From NCBI GenBank assembly GCA_033220425.1, contig CM065648.1, positions 3,968,001 through 4,032,000 of the forward strand: DNA of 64,000 bases. Reading direction: 5' to 3'. The notes below the pieces were generated by a model. It saw only the letters and a program-made list of their open reading frames with translations, made no database searches and was not told the DNA's origin. Positions within the stretch are counted from its first letter, which is position 1. Every line of letters starts with the position of its first letter. Shown one piece after another: positions 1 to 9,736 of the stretch. Both the position numbers and the translations under genes were made by a program. The DNA is from Lepraria neglecta. Taxonomy: Eukaryota > Ascomycota > Lecanoromycetes > Lecanorales > Stereocaulaceae.

Positions 1-888
1 CTCGACTGACTTGAGTTGAAAGCTGTGGAACAAGCGGTAGGAGGGGTAGAAGGATATTAAGCAAAGATCTTGAAGAATTTCGAGCTTGGAAAGATTTTAT
101 CGGTCGAGTTCGAGAACAGAATCCTATAGGAAGGATTGCAAGACACCAATAAATCGGTCTCGGACCATGTGGAGACAGCCTTACGAAGACGACGAAGCTT
201 TGCCACCAACTCGAAGCAATACGAGCTGACCGAGATTCTTACTTTATACCGAAAAACGGGGCTATGCTGGCGCGTACAAGCCTGGAACGGCGAAGCTCAA
301 ACAATAATGGAAACACAGTCAGAACAAAGAGCACAAGCAAGCGTCAGAGATGCGAAACGCTGAAGAAGGACTTCTCTCTGGAGGAGCCGCCCCAGCATTG
401 GCGGCGAATGATTCCCAGCTGAGGCCAGAGCCCCACGGCTTCAGTATGATCAGATCCCTCGTCGTGGATGCCCTAAAGGACAATGGACTTGATTGATATG
501 GAGTAAGGTCGAACTTTGTGCATGTACCGGTGTCATTAATGCGATAGGTATGTTATAAAAGTTTGTTAACCGGGCGGTTGAGGACGCCTAGTTGTGGGGG
601 GGCCGGCAAACCTGCCAAAATCAGCTACGTATTTACTTCTCAAGGCTACCACATATTGAATCCGTTCTTTCTGCGTTTGTGGAGTCTCTGTAGACTACAG
701 CATCATGTATATTCTGGAATTATTGCTTTATTCCGAGCGAGGATGCTTGATCATAGTAATATCGGCCTTGAGGCTCTCCTAGATAGGCCTGAACCTACGC
801 AATGGGAGCTATTCATTACCTCGACCGTTCAAGTACATGGCCAGATCACTCTACGGTCTACAGCAACAACGACACGTCCTCAACCGTA
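1..888. other. No clear gene; possible 3' end of an outside gene
   Basis: No complete gene is visible. A plus-strand frame ending with a TGA near 496 reads as a plausible short C-terminus (about 60 residues, Ala/Asp rich) but has a stop upstream and no recognisable family. It could be the last exon of a gene that starts outside the window, or chance. The other open frames here are short and look non-coding. Confidence 0.3.
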
Positions 889-1640
889 GATATAGTGGCA
901 TCAAAGTAGTCTGCATCTTAGACACCACAACACTCGCCCCAAAGTTCCTTGTGGAGATATCATAATCCACGCAGGCGACCTGACTCAAGGCGATACCATT
1001 GAGGAGATGTCCAAAGCATTGAGCTGGCTCAGGACTCTCCCCCACCCCCGCAAAGCCATAACTGCAGGCAATCATGATATGTGTCTCGAGTCTGAAGATA
1101 AAGTCAAGCTAGACTGGACAGGCATCACCTACCTGCAAGACAGCGCAACTGATATCTGTTTTCCGGACGGAAACTCGCGATGGATGTATGGTAGTCCATG
1201 GACTCCAACTCCTGGCACATGGGACCTTCCAGTATACCAGGCATGAAAATCCGCGGACTGTTCGCCTCGACATGAAATATGACATCCTTGTCACACACGT
1301 GCCGCCCCATTTCCATCTCGACGTTGCTGGCTATGGGGATGACAATCTGCTAGGGGAGCTGTGGAGGACGAGGCCGAGATTGCATATTTTTGGACATGTT
1401 CATGCCGGGTATGGTAGGGAGCTGCTGGTGTGTGATCGGCTTCAGATGCTTTATGAGAGGATCTGTTGAGGATTGGTCGCTGGGTTAAGGGCTGCATTTG
1501 ATTTGATGGAGATGTTTGCGCTGTTCATTGGGTTCATGGTGAGACCGAGGGCTGAGAGCGGGACGGTGCTTGTCAATGCGGCCATCGTAGAAGGGTTGAA
1601 GGATACGGAGAGGAGGGAGCCGATTGTTGTATATTTCTGA
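889..1640 (+). pseudogene. Broken MPPED-type metallophosphoesterase
   Basis: The conceptual product follows the MPPED1/UPF0046 branch of calcineurin-like phosphoesterases. In order there is an N-terminal strand (IKVVCI), the metal motif GDIIIHAGDLTQG, the GNHD motif (ITAGNHD), GSPWTPTPGTW, the LTHVPP-like motif (DILVTHVPP) and the GHVHAGYG histidine motif. A typical family ending follows, with VNAAIVEGL and RREPIVVYF before the stop at 1638-1640. The reading is broken three times: a one-base shift near 922-930 (between the first strand and the VPCGD stretch), a second near 1222 (after GTW), and an in-frame TGA at 1467-1469 with the same frame continuing to the normal C-terminus. Family members are metal-dependent phosphodiesterases. 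With three lesions this copy is very probably inactive. No intron explains the shifts, because none of the breaks has GT-AG borders of usable length. Confidence 0.8.
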
Positions 1641-2095
1641 GCTTTGTCCTCGATACCCTGGTCCTCAGTGGAAATTGAGCATGCAATCGTAGGCATTATA
1701 TCTCATCTGGCTCATCGCAGCTGCTGAGTATTGACCGTCAGTCACATAAAACTTCCAATATATAAATAGCAAGAGGATAAAGCTAGCACAGGCAGAGACA
1801 GCGTGAAAGCGAGTACCGTAGAAAGCAGCACCGCGAAAGCCAGTACCGTAGAAGCCACAGGAGGGCGCAGTCATGGTTCACATCTAGCTAAAAACAAGTC
1901 GAGCGTTAAACATCATTCTAGAAGCTTCTGAGTCCTCGCCACCCACGAACGTGCCAATGCTAGCTCGTGCCATGCATGCTAGTGCCGCTAGCGAATTCTT
2001 ACCTAATCGCCGTGGTCGTCCTCCGGCTAGCCACGAGGTGAGTCTCTGGCAGACATGACAGATCTAATTACTGGTAGAGTCAGCAAATAGCAGAT
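1641..2095. other. Intergenic, no gene seen
   Basis: A short imperfect direct repeat is present at about 1802-1857, where a GCGAAAGC-CAGTACCGTAGAAG-like unit occurs about twice. Nothing else could be supported. Confidence 0.5.
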
Positions 2096-4032
2096 ATGAT
2101 TCCCATGGAATTAACCGGTAACGTGCGGAACCGCTTCGTCCAAGCTGCCGTTCTCCTCCGCATGCTCGATCCTGTTCGTGGGGAGCCTACGGTGCACGGT
2201 CTTGACGAAGACTCACACGAGATGAGGACGCCGAGAGAGCGTCTTCTGAAACGGAAGTTCCTTGACTCTTTCGCGCTCATTTGCGCCATTAAAAGGGACG
2301 GCGACAGTGTCTCGGCGGCATGCATGGAGGAAGGCGCGCCGCAAGGGACAGTTATTCGGGTTGCCAGCAATTCCGGAGTAGGTGAAAGGACCTTGAGTCA
2401 ACTCCGAGAGCTCGTAGCTGTGTTAAACAGCATCGGGAGCGGAGGTACGCTAGCCTATAGGTCCAGAACTGCACGTAATGTTCGTTAGGTTGACCTTGTT
2501 CTTCCCCAGCTCTCGAGACATTTGACGTGGAAGCCGAGATTCTCCTCAGGATCGTAAGGCTCGACATTATAAAGATACGTAACTACGTAAAGGATCTCCG
2601 TGCTGCCAAGAATGTCTTCGAGGAGCCTGTCTCTGCTGTTGAATCACGTATCACGAAAGTTTCCAATTCAGCACTTGGTCTACAGCAATTCCTGGAATGG
2701 TTTGGGCATATCCGCGCGATCAAGGATCTGCCTCCAGATCCAGAGCCTGAGGTTCTGCTTCGTTATGTGGAATTGGCCCAGAAAGCTAGAGGTTGCTATA
2801 TTGACTCTCTGAGGGCTGCATTTTCTACCAAATTTCAGCCATTGCCCCGATGGATTGGTACCATTTTCAAACTGGGACGGTATAGCATTGCCTCCAAAGC
2901 GCTGGTCCAACTCGCTTCTGAGATCCCTGCTCTCCTCAACCCCATGGTTGTTGAACCTGTAATCGCGCCTTCGAGGACGCCATTTACTATCCCCGAGGAT
3001 GAGGTACCTCTGACCTGCGTCTTACGTAGGGTAGTTGGACCTCGTACCGAGGAATACCTTCCTCGGCTTGCTAGGGTTTGGAATACGCCGGATGTAGAGA
3101 CTCATTTCCGAAAGGCATGCTCCCTGAATCTAGCTGTCCATGCCGAGATGCAGCTTGTCAATTTTTACGATCACAATCGGCATTGCAAGCCACGCTTTCG
3201 GTTCATTGGAGTGAGCAAGAAGTCCTGCTATCTCTGTCACATGTTCCTCGCAACTCATCCCGAGTCCTTTTGTATTTCATCCTGCCATCAAAAGTTATAT
3301 CTGCCGTGGATCCCTCCGCCAGCGACTGACCCTAGCATCTACCGGCGATACAAGTCCATTACGAACGAGCTGAGCAAGTTGATGGAGGCAGCAGCAAAAC
3401 ATGATCTAGAAAACCGGTTGGGTGGCGAACGCAGACCTGTCCCTGCGGATTCCACAGCAGGGGTTTCTCTTTCCGGTTTGACAGAAACGGCAGGGATGGG
3501 ATCTCAAGCTTTATTGCAATCGCAGCTAGACTCTATCATAGGATCCGATGTTACGAGGGAGGAGAGCGTGGCAATAGGGCGAAGTATTACGGGTGAAGGA
3601 GAGACTCCATCCGAATCATTATGTCACCCGATCGATGTAGTGAACCTCACGCCGCCGAACATGGTTATCGAACGAGTCACAATAGACCGAAAAGAAGCAG
3701 CTATAGCGACAGGACAACTCATCGAAAACAGCAACTCGATCTCAGTTCTGGCGATGGTCTTCCATTTTATACGCGCTGATGATATCAACAAGCAAAATAT
3801 TGTTAGCATAAGAGATATCTTTGATCCTTCCACGAATTTCCCGTCGTGGGTGAAGCTACTTGAGATCCTGAAGGATGATGATGAGTGTGGGGTTTCCTTT
3901 CAGGAGGGCCAACATTTTCTGATAGTCAACAATCGAGTTCGGGTGACTAATGAGCGACAGTTCCTCGCCTGTTTTCAGTACCTGCTTAATTCGAACGTAC
4001 TAAACTCCGAGGCACTCGTGTACAATACTTGA
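2096..4032 (+). CDS. OTT_1508-like fungal deaminase-fold protein
   Basis: Two exons (2096-2444 and 2510-4032) joined by a 65-nt GTACGC...CCCCAG intron give 623 residues. The central region carries the zinc-deaminase signature: HAEMQL around residues 327-332 (zinc His and proton-shuttle Glu), then KKSCYLC with cysteines near 356 and 359, followed by a PWIPP stretch. This order (HAE...CxxC) and the surrounding FIGVSKKSCYLC context match the fungal OTT_1508-like branch (Pfam PF14441, from memory) of the cytidine deaminase superfamily. Family members are predicted nucleic-acid or nucleotide deaminases of unknown substrate, often lineage-expanded in fungi. The N-terminal about 320 residues look helical. 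The C-terminal about 200 residues are partly low complexity (Ser/Thr/Glu rich) and then ordered. No signal peptide is evident, so a cytosolic or nuclear site is inferred. The gene is intact. It ends 38 bp from a convergent LINE fragment. Confidence 0.75.
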
Positions 4033-4069
4033 GTACCGCAACTCCATTATACTATCAACCATAGCAACA

Positions 4070-5275
4070 TTAAAGCGAAGACGCAACCTTGGCTTCGTTT
4101 TCTTTTGCAGACCAAATCTTCGCCAGCTCTAGCTCATTTACCGCTTGCGTTTTCCCCCACTGTACGTAGACAAGCCAAATATTCTGTCTCCAAAGCCATT
4201 TCTCGAACTCTTCGTCTCCTAATCGCTTCGGAACTTTCGTCTCATTCTGTCTCCATTGCTTCAACGTCACCGCCTCTGTCAGCTCTGTTGTTATCTCGTC
4301 GATATCTGCCGGGTTCGTTGGGGTTCTGGGCGGTGGTATTGCCTCTTTAATCGCGGTCAGTAGGGTCTCCTCATCTATCGCCTGCCATAGACGTCTTTCT
4401 TGTATGTGACGCTGAATCGTGGCGATTCCGAATACTGTTTGAATCGGGAGGTGGTCTGAGTCGTAGTCTAGCTGTTCATCTGCTAATCCGCAGCTGATGA
4501 CCCCGTCTGCGAGCAACATGGTTGCCAATATAAGATCTTTCGTTGTATAATGACCTCTTTCGTGCCGCGTTCGGGTTCCATGGGGAAGCAGAAGGTGGAG
4601 CTGACTTTCTTCTATTACTGAGAGCAGGTATTCTGATTCCTCGTGTGCGTCGCTTTGACTCGGGCCTCCCCAGAGAGGATGATGTAGGTTGAAATCCCCA
4701 AGGACGATGTGTTTACTCTGGCTCTGCTGCCTCAGGGTCTCCTGCAGGAGTGGTACAGTCCCATACGGGCACTGCGTCGTTGGTGATGGGTTATAAATAT
4801 TATGGATATGGATCGTTCGTCGGTCCTGTCGTTGCTGTTGAACTTTTAGGCTGAGAGTGCAGTAGTCTGGCGAGCGGTGTGTATAGCTCCACCGTCCTGA
4901 CAGTTTCCTGTTGATAAAGAAATAGACTCTCGTGGTCGGGTCCTCCATATATATGAGGCCAAATCGATCCTTGACTGGGTTGCAGGTGGTGTGTTGAAAG
5001 GGATTCCTCCATGGTTCCTGGATAGCGATAATGTCATAGCCCATGGCTCTCTCGTCCGCTAAAAGCGGACCCATGACTTGTTCTCTTGATTTGCGGACGT
5101 TGTACTGAAGTATGGATAACGGTGGCCGATTCATAGTTGCATTTCCTCGGTTTCATTGTCCTATGTGTCTTTTGGGGGGGGGGGTGTTCGGGATCCTCGT
5201 CCTCATACACCTGAACCTTGTTCCTCGGCGTCGCCCTCACTCGTCGGGCGTTCGGTCCTATTGCTGGGCAGGATT
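4070..5275 (-). mobile_element. Tad-like LINE fragment: ORF1 tail and endonuclease part of ORF2
   Basis: On the minus strand a 354-residue open frame (5134-4070) is an APE-type endonuclease of a non-LTR retrotransposon. It opens with LSILQYNVRKS, then has AIQEPW, GDFNLHHPLWGG, the GTRTRHERG...DLILAT stretch and SDHLPI, which are the conserved EN motifs of the fungal Tad clade. No reverse transcriptase follows: the frame stops 38 bp before the end of the neighbouring deaminase gene. Upstream on the same strand, about 5275-5135, another frame reads CPAIGPNARR...VYEDEDPE, which looks like the tail of ORF1 and contains a run of ten C. The element is therefore truncated at both sides, unusually lacking the 3' RT half rather than the 5' half. 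The endonuclease frame itself shows no internal stop. Confidence 0.8.
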
Positions 5276-5378
5276 CCTAAGGGCAACCAACAAGGGCGCT
5301 ATAAAAGCATTGTACCATACACGGACGAGGGAGCAAGTCTGTCTTTTTACTCGGTGTAGTATTCTATATCGCCTCAAG

Positions 5379-6435
5379 CTAATGCTCAATCCGACAATAA
5401 GACGAAGTAGCGCTACCTGATCGGACACAGTACAGGCAAAGGCCAATGCTGTCATTCAATTGGTCCAAGCTCCAATGACGGTTTCTCCTGTACTGTGGCG
5501 CAGCATGCTTGTACTCAAAGGTACATGCGACACTGGGTTCCTCGGGGATCGGATCAGGCATTTTTTCTGCTACCTCTATTGCTTTAGAGATGCAAAGCAA
5601 GCGCGTTGGCCAAAGGTCCTGTCTTTCTAGCAACTTTAAATAGGCATATGCGTATTTGCTTGACCATCCACACTTGTGAACACATATCCCCGTCCCGTCA
5701 TTTATTCCTGCTAATAGGATTTCTGCTAGTTTCAGCCTTGCAAAGCTTCTTTGTTCTTCTAGCAGACCTATACATTGGTCAGTCAGTCACGTATTCTAAA
5801 TACCCGAGTTGATCGTTGAGGTACTCACAGAATACGCTCCAGGCCATAGCAGACTCGACCTCTTCGCATGAAAGAGCAAGGTAGGGACCACCGTAATTGA
5901 GTATCATTGCTTTGGTAACCTCCTTAAACGCTGGTGCATTCTGGAATAAATACGCCGCGGCGGTGAGAAGCATTAGATCGCCAGCTTTGTTTTGACGAGG
6001 CTGAAGCCAATTTCCGCTAGCAAATTTCAGAGCATCAATACAATCATACTTGTCCGCCGTGACAGCAATCCCTAAAACGTCGCCTGCGGCAAGGGTTTGA
6101 GGCACCATGTTGTTCCGGTGGTGAATGATGGCACAGATGAGCTTCAGCGCCGCGCCATTCTCTTCGGGCAGCGGTAGCTCTACTGGCCCATCTCGACCGA
6201 ACAAACTATGGCCTTCCTTCCAGTCTGGCCCAAATATGGCGGAGAAGGGCCTCGAGGCTACCTTGAGAAACAGCGAATGAACACGAAGCTTCAGCTTTTC
6301 CGGCCCGACAACCAGAATAACGTCGCCATCTGCAACGATCTCGACAATCGTGCTTTGCTTGTTGTCCCTCAGTTCTGCCATGTTGGTTTCTATAATAATC
6401 CCGTCGCTGTTATCTTGGTGCTCGTCACATTCCAC
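5379..6435 (-). CDS. BTB/POZ domain protein
   Basis: Two exons (6435-5829 and 5767-5379) joined by a 61-nt GTGAGT...TATAG intron give 331 residues. The N-terminal half is a fungal-type BTB/POZ fold: VEIVADGDVILVVG, a KLRVHSLFLKVASRPF stretch, FGPDWKEG, a PEENGAALKLICAIIH segment, and helices with AVTADKYDCIDAL. The second exon contains ICVHKCGWSSKYAYAYLKLL and a Cys/His-containing end typical of this large fungal family. Such proteins are thought to mediate protein-protein contacts, sometimes as cullin-3 adaptors; no partner can be named here. The split codon TGT (Cys) at the junction restores the conserved VFCLLEEQR continuation, which supports the splice. A second BTB gene lies about 1.6 kb away on the same strand, but the two are not close copies. 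Confidence 0.8.
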
Positions 6436-6893
6436 CTACAGTTCGAAGTCTCGACGGATGGATGGATGGATGAATTTCTTACTACAGGAAGCCGCCCCTA
6501 GTGGGCCGCTTATGCAAGTTCGATATCATACATTAATAAGCTGCGTCAACCAATCAGAGTCTCCGAAATATCAATATCTCAGTACTCCAAATGCTGCGCG
6601 CGATTCCCAGTATCAAAATCAGTGACGTATGGTATAATAACTGAGTCTCGACGGACTCGGGAACCCCCCTTGGAGCAGCCCCGGGGGTTGTCTCCAACGC
6701 GGTGCCGGAATCGATCGATTCGGGCGATTTTCTCGCGGGGTGATGCGCCCAGGTGTTGCGACAGCGGCGCGACAGCAGTGTTAGGGTGCAGTAGTATACG
6801 CCCGTGGGGGTTTACCAAGGGTGGCTGCGAGACTAGCCAAGGGTAGCTACGAGACTAATTAGGGGGTTTCCAGCGCTATCTTTTACTAATTAA
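6436..6893. other. Intergenic, GC-rich stretch with a short tandem repeat
   Basis: No gene was recognised. A GGATGGATGGATG microsatellite-like run lies near 6458-6470 beside the BTB gene start. The part from about 6640 to 6800 is GC-rich compared with the AT-rich DNA around it. It ends with a two-copy 22-bp repeat reported separately. Confidence 0.4.
6815..6857. repeat. Two-copy 22-bp tandem repeat
   Basis: CCAAGGGTGGCTGCGAGACTA at 6815-6835 is followed after one base by CCAAGGGTAGCTACGAGACTA at 6837-6857. The copies differ only by two G-to-A changes. The repeat sits about 30 bp before the left target-site duplication of the MITE-like element. Confidence 0.75.
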
Positions 6894-7552
6894 AGGGGGC
6901 GGATACGCATAGACCCCCCTAGATCTCAACGAATAAGACCTCGCTGTCGTCCATACTACATAGCGACATCAACCTCACTGTCACTATCATATTTGCCGTA
7001 CTGGGTAGCCCCGCCGGCGTGGTGTTGCTGCCGTAGACTAACCAGCATGCGCATGCTTCTCCGCATCTTATTAGCGACAGCAGCACTATACAGAGACTAT
7101 AAAGGGCCAAGAAGGAGGGCTTATAGAGGGAAGATATAGTATGCTACGTCACCATAGCTGCAGACGTGTTAAATAGACGTTTTATTGCGATTCTATGAAA
7201 AATGGGATCGCACGAAACACAACGACCTTGTAAACACCAGATGCGCTCCAATTTTAGCTGTTAATACACCAAAGATCTGAGCGAGCTCGGTGCTATTCAG
7301 GTCCTCCGCTTTCGCCGTATTATATTTCCGCCAAAAAGTCGGTGGAGTGGGTAGAGAGGAAAGCTCGGGCGACGGCGAGGTCTCACGCCATCACCACCAA
7401 GCGCTACCATTCCAGAACTCACGGGCTCTCCAAACACCGTTAGAACCCGCAGAGAAATGAGTTTGAAGCCTATTGACCAAGGCGTTGTAGAATGGTAACC
7501 GTATTAGGGGGGGTCTATGTCCTGGGGGGAGGTCTATGCGTATCCGCCCCCT
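6894..7552. mobile_element. MITE-like DNA transposon with terminal inverted repeats
   Basis: Both ends carry the same terminal inverted repeat. The left end starts AGGGGGCGGATACGCATAGA and the right end is its reverse complement, identical for about 22 bp. The right end has a partly duplicated subterminal stretch (about 7505-7530) that again contains GGGGGGGTCTATG. The element is flanked by AATTAA on both sides (6888-6893 and 7553-7558), a candidate 6-bp target-site duplication, although palindromic TTAA or TA duplication cannot be excluded. The 659-bp interior has no long ORF. A short plus-strand reading near the right end (SLKPIDQGVVEW then stop) faintly resembles the DQGV motif of pogo/Fot1-type transposases, so the element may be a deletion derivative. 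It is non-autonomous. Confidence 0.75.
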
Positions 7553-7560
7553 AATTAAAA

Positions 7561-7685
7561 GTTGGCCCGGGGCGCCCTAAGCAGTAATTGGTGTGGCCCC
7601 GAGCGCACGTCGGACCGGTTTCTGGGTGAGGCGCCCGTGCGGCCCCGGGCGCACGTCGGGCGTCTGGGGCCACGTTCGGGCCAAC
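7561..7685. repeat. GC-rich 125-bp block with inverted ends
   Basis: The block begins GTTGGCCCG and ends CGGGCCAAC, a perfect 9-bp inverted repeat. It contains two direct copies of a unit like GGCCCCGRGCGCACGTCGG (about 7592-7612 and 7640-7660). It is far more GC-rich than the AT-rich sequence on either side and directly abuts the right flank of the MITE-like element. It may be a separate short element or a fragment of one; no coding potential is seen. Confidence 0.5.
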
Positions 7686-7689
7686 GTTC

Positions 7690-8001
7690 GATTTTGCCGA
7701 CGAGATAGAAATTAAGTAAAACCAGTAGACTCGCCAATTAAGTAAGGGATAATAATATAGTAAAGATATATTAGAGGAAGAGGTAAGAAAGAGTATTACG
7801 CCGATAATAAAAGCTTATATAACCTATAATCTGCCTAAGGTGATATGACGCATTTTTTCTAGGAGCGGGGAATTAGTACTTCAAAAGAAAATAGAACCCT
7901 GAGAGGGGGCCCGAGGTTAATCGGTTTCCAAAAGTAGGATAGATAATATTCCTAATCAAAACGGTACTCCAATTCCACAACTCGAACTTATAACACTACT
8001 T
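7690..8001. other. AT-rich intergenic stretch
   Basis: AT-rich sequence with many TATA and TAAG words and no ORF. It probably holds the 3' flank of the BTB gene on the minus strand. Confidence 0.4.
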
Positions 8002-8991
8002 CTATTCCCGGATTATACGCTTTCCTTTCTTGTCTTTTTTATTTAAAGATTTGGCAGACCCTCCAAACCTCCACGTATCATCCTTTTCAACAGCGACAGC
8101 ATCGGTAGGTGGCTCAGGCTCAGGATCGGTAGCTTCTATTCTTTGTTTTCGATCGTCGCGTGTGCTCGACGAATCGTGAACGTGATACTTATCAGCGTTA
8201 TTATCAAAGTCTGCCGCCTCCTCTTTGAGTCTGAGAGGTAGTCGTTTCATATTGATAAGGAGGACATCGGCCATGAACTCAGCGGGGAACAACAGGATGT
8301 CCTCGTCCAATGTTTCGGGCTTGACGTTGTAGGCGAAGATATCGGCCAGCAGCTTCCTGAGAGGCGAACGCTCCGGGGTATTTTGGTATACGTAGTGGAT
8401 GCCGCTAGCAGTAGCCGGAGGGAGATACTTCGCGACCGGTTTCTCAAGGCCTGGGATTACATCGTCCACTGGGAAGCCGAAAATGGATCGCTGGTTAGAC
8501 CCGAAAGGCGTTTGCGGTTTCGGGTATGTTTGGTAAATTGTATTTGGAGTTGGCAGAGAGACATTTTGCTCTGTGGCTCGGTCACGGATAGCATCGAGCG
8601 TAGCATTCTGAAGGGTTGAGATCCCAGCTTTCTCTGCGAAGCAAAACACTTTCACCAAGAGGAGGCTCGGGTTATCAGAGTCTTTAGGAAAGCTGAATTT
8701 CTCCGAATAGAGCCATTCTTCGAAGAACTTGAACTCATCAACGCCGTCTTCCTCCAAGTATATACTCCTAGTAGATGCTTCCTCGAAGGAGCCATGAAAT
8801 GCCCTTTCAAAGAAGGATGAGTGTTGACAAAGCCGGCCTTTATGGAAGTAAAATGGATATTTTTCTGGGCCGACATAGACAGTCACAATGGAGCGGTGAA
8901 GACCACTGCATGATGTTAGCTCTCTGCGGCCGCTTTGATTACGGCGGACGAACTGTAAGGATGTTTCCTCGCTTTTCAAGCTCGACGACAT
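8002..8991 (-). CDS. BTB/POZ domain protein
   Basis: A single open frame of 329 residues. Residues about 35-130 form a BTB/POZ domain: IVTVYVGPEKYPFYFHKGRL, SSFFERAFHGSFEEA, then YLEEDGVDEFKFFEEWLY and a VKVFCFAEKAGI helix, the usual order for fungal BTB proteins. The C-terminal third is acidic and then strongly basic (KKDKKGKR), possibly a nuclear signal. A C-terminal segment RSPLRKLLADIFAYNVK is common in these fungal BTB proteins. The role is probably as a protein-binding scaffold; the partner is unknown. No intron is needed. The start at 8991 is the first in-frame ATG before the domain. It is on the same strand as the BTB gene at 5379-6435 but clearly divergent from it. Confidence 0.75.
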   Translation of the reverse strand: MSSSLKSEETSLQFVRRNQSGRRELTSCSGLHRSIVTVYVGPEKYPFYFHKGRLCQHSSFFERAFHGSFEEASTRSIYLEEDGVDEFKFFEEWLYSEKFSFPKDSDNPSLLLVKVFCFAEKAGISTLQNATLDAIRDRATEQNVSLPTPNTIYQTYPKPQTPFGSNQRSIFGFPVDDVIPGLEKPVAKYLPPATASGIHYVYQNTPERSPLRKLLADIFAYNVKPETLDEDILLFPAEFMADVLLINMKRLPLRLKEEAADFDNNADKYHVHDSSSTRDDRKQRIEATDPEPEPPTDAVAVEKDDTWRFGGSAKSLNKKDKKGKRIIRE

Positions 8992-9142
8992 CTCCGCTGG
9001 AAGAATTTAAGCCAGCAGGGCCTGAGTAAGAATGCAATATAAGTCAGTCTAGGGTTGTATTTACTTGTGCCTTACCCCTAACCCGCTTACTATAGTATAG
9101 AGCGAGTGAGGAGACAAGGAAATAGAAGGATATTTGGATTAT

Positions 9143-9184
9143 AAGGGCAGGATGGTAAGGGTAGGATGGTAAGGGCAGGATGGT
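9143..9184. repeat. 14-bp tandem repeat, three copies
   Basis: The unit AAGGGCAGGATGGT occurs at 9143-9156, 9157-9170 (one C-to-T change) and 9171-9184. It lies upstream of the BTB gene that starts at 8991. Confidence 0.85.
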
Positions 9185-9336
9185 GCAGGCAGACGTCAGC
9201 CTTACCGAAGCGGGAATGATCTGTGACACCGAGTGGTGACCGGTTACTAAAGATGACGACTCTATGGGGAACAGCTTATGACTGGTCACACTGGTGCTCC
9301 TGGCAGACTGCAGCCAATCAACACTTGCCACCTGGC

Positions 9337-9360
9337 GACCGGTCTCAATTGAGACCAGTC
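9337..9360. repeat. Palindrome centred on AATT
   Basis: GGTCTCAATTGAGACC at 9341-9356 is a perfect 16-bp palindrome, extending to 24 bp (GAC...GTC) with one mismatched pair. GACTGGTCAC and GGTGACCGGT words occur within about 120 bp upstream. It could be a dimeric transcription-factor site between the two flanking genes, but this is only a suggestion. Confidence 0.5.
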
Positions 9361-9736
9361 ATTCCAGCAGACCCCGTATCGAACCGCTCGTGATGATTTC
9401 TGCAGTTACTGGCTCCCGACAAATCCACTTGCAGGACTCAGACGCCTTTCATTCTGAGTTGTCCATATACTATTGGAAAGGAGCATAAGACACTCATGCA
9501 AAGAGATCAGCGATGCCAGCTAGCAGCGATCCTGGTCTAGGCAATCATCAACCTAGTATACGCTTAACTTGAGCTTCTCGCAATCTTCCAGATCATATGG
9601 CTTTCGAAGAACCCTTCTAACGACGTTGATGACTGACGCTTGGTCTCATAGATCGCCTCGTGTCTTATAAAGCTTTGACTCCGTTCCCTTGGAGACGTAT
9701 TCTCTGATTGCTCCCATCCGACATTGCCTCTTCATC

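Larger units (their letters stand above)
8992..9688. other. Intergenic with small repeats
   Basis: No gene was recognised. The stretch contains a three-copy 14-bp tandem repeat and a perfect 16-bp palindrome, reported separately. It probably includes the upstream region of the divergent genes on both sides. Confidence 0.5.
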
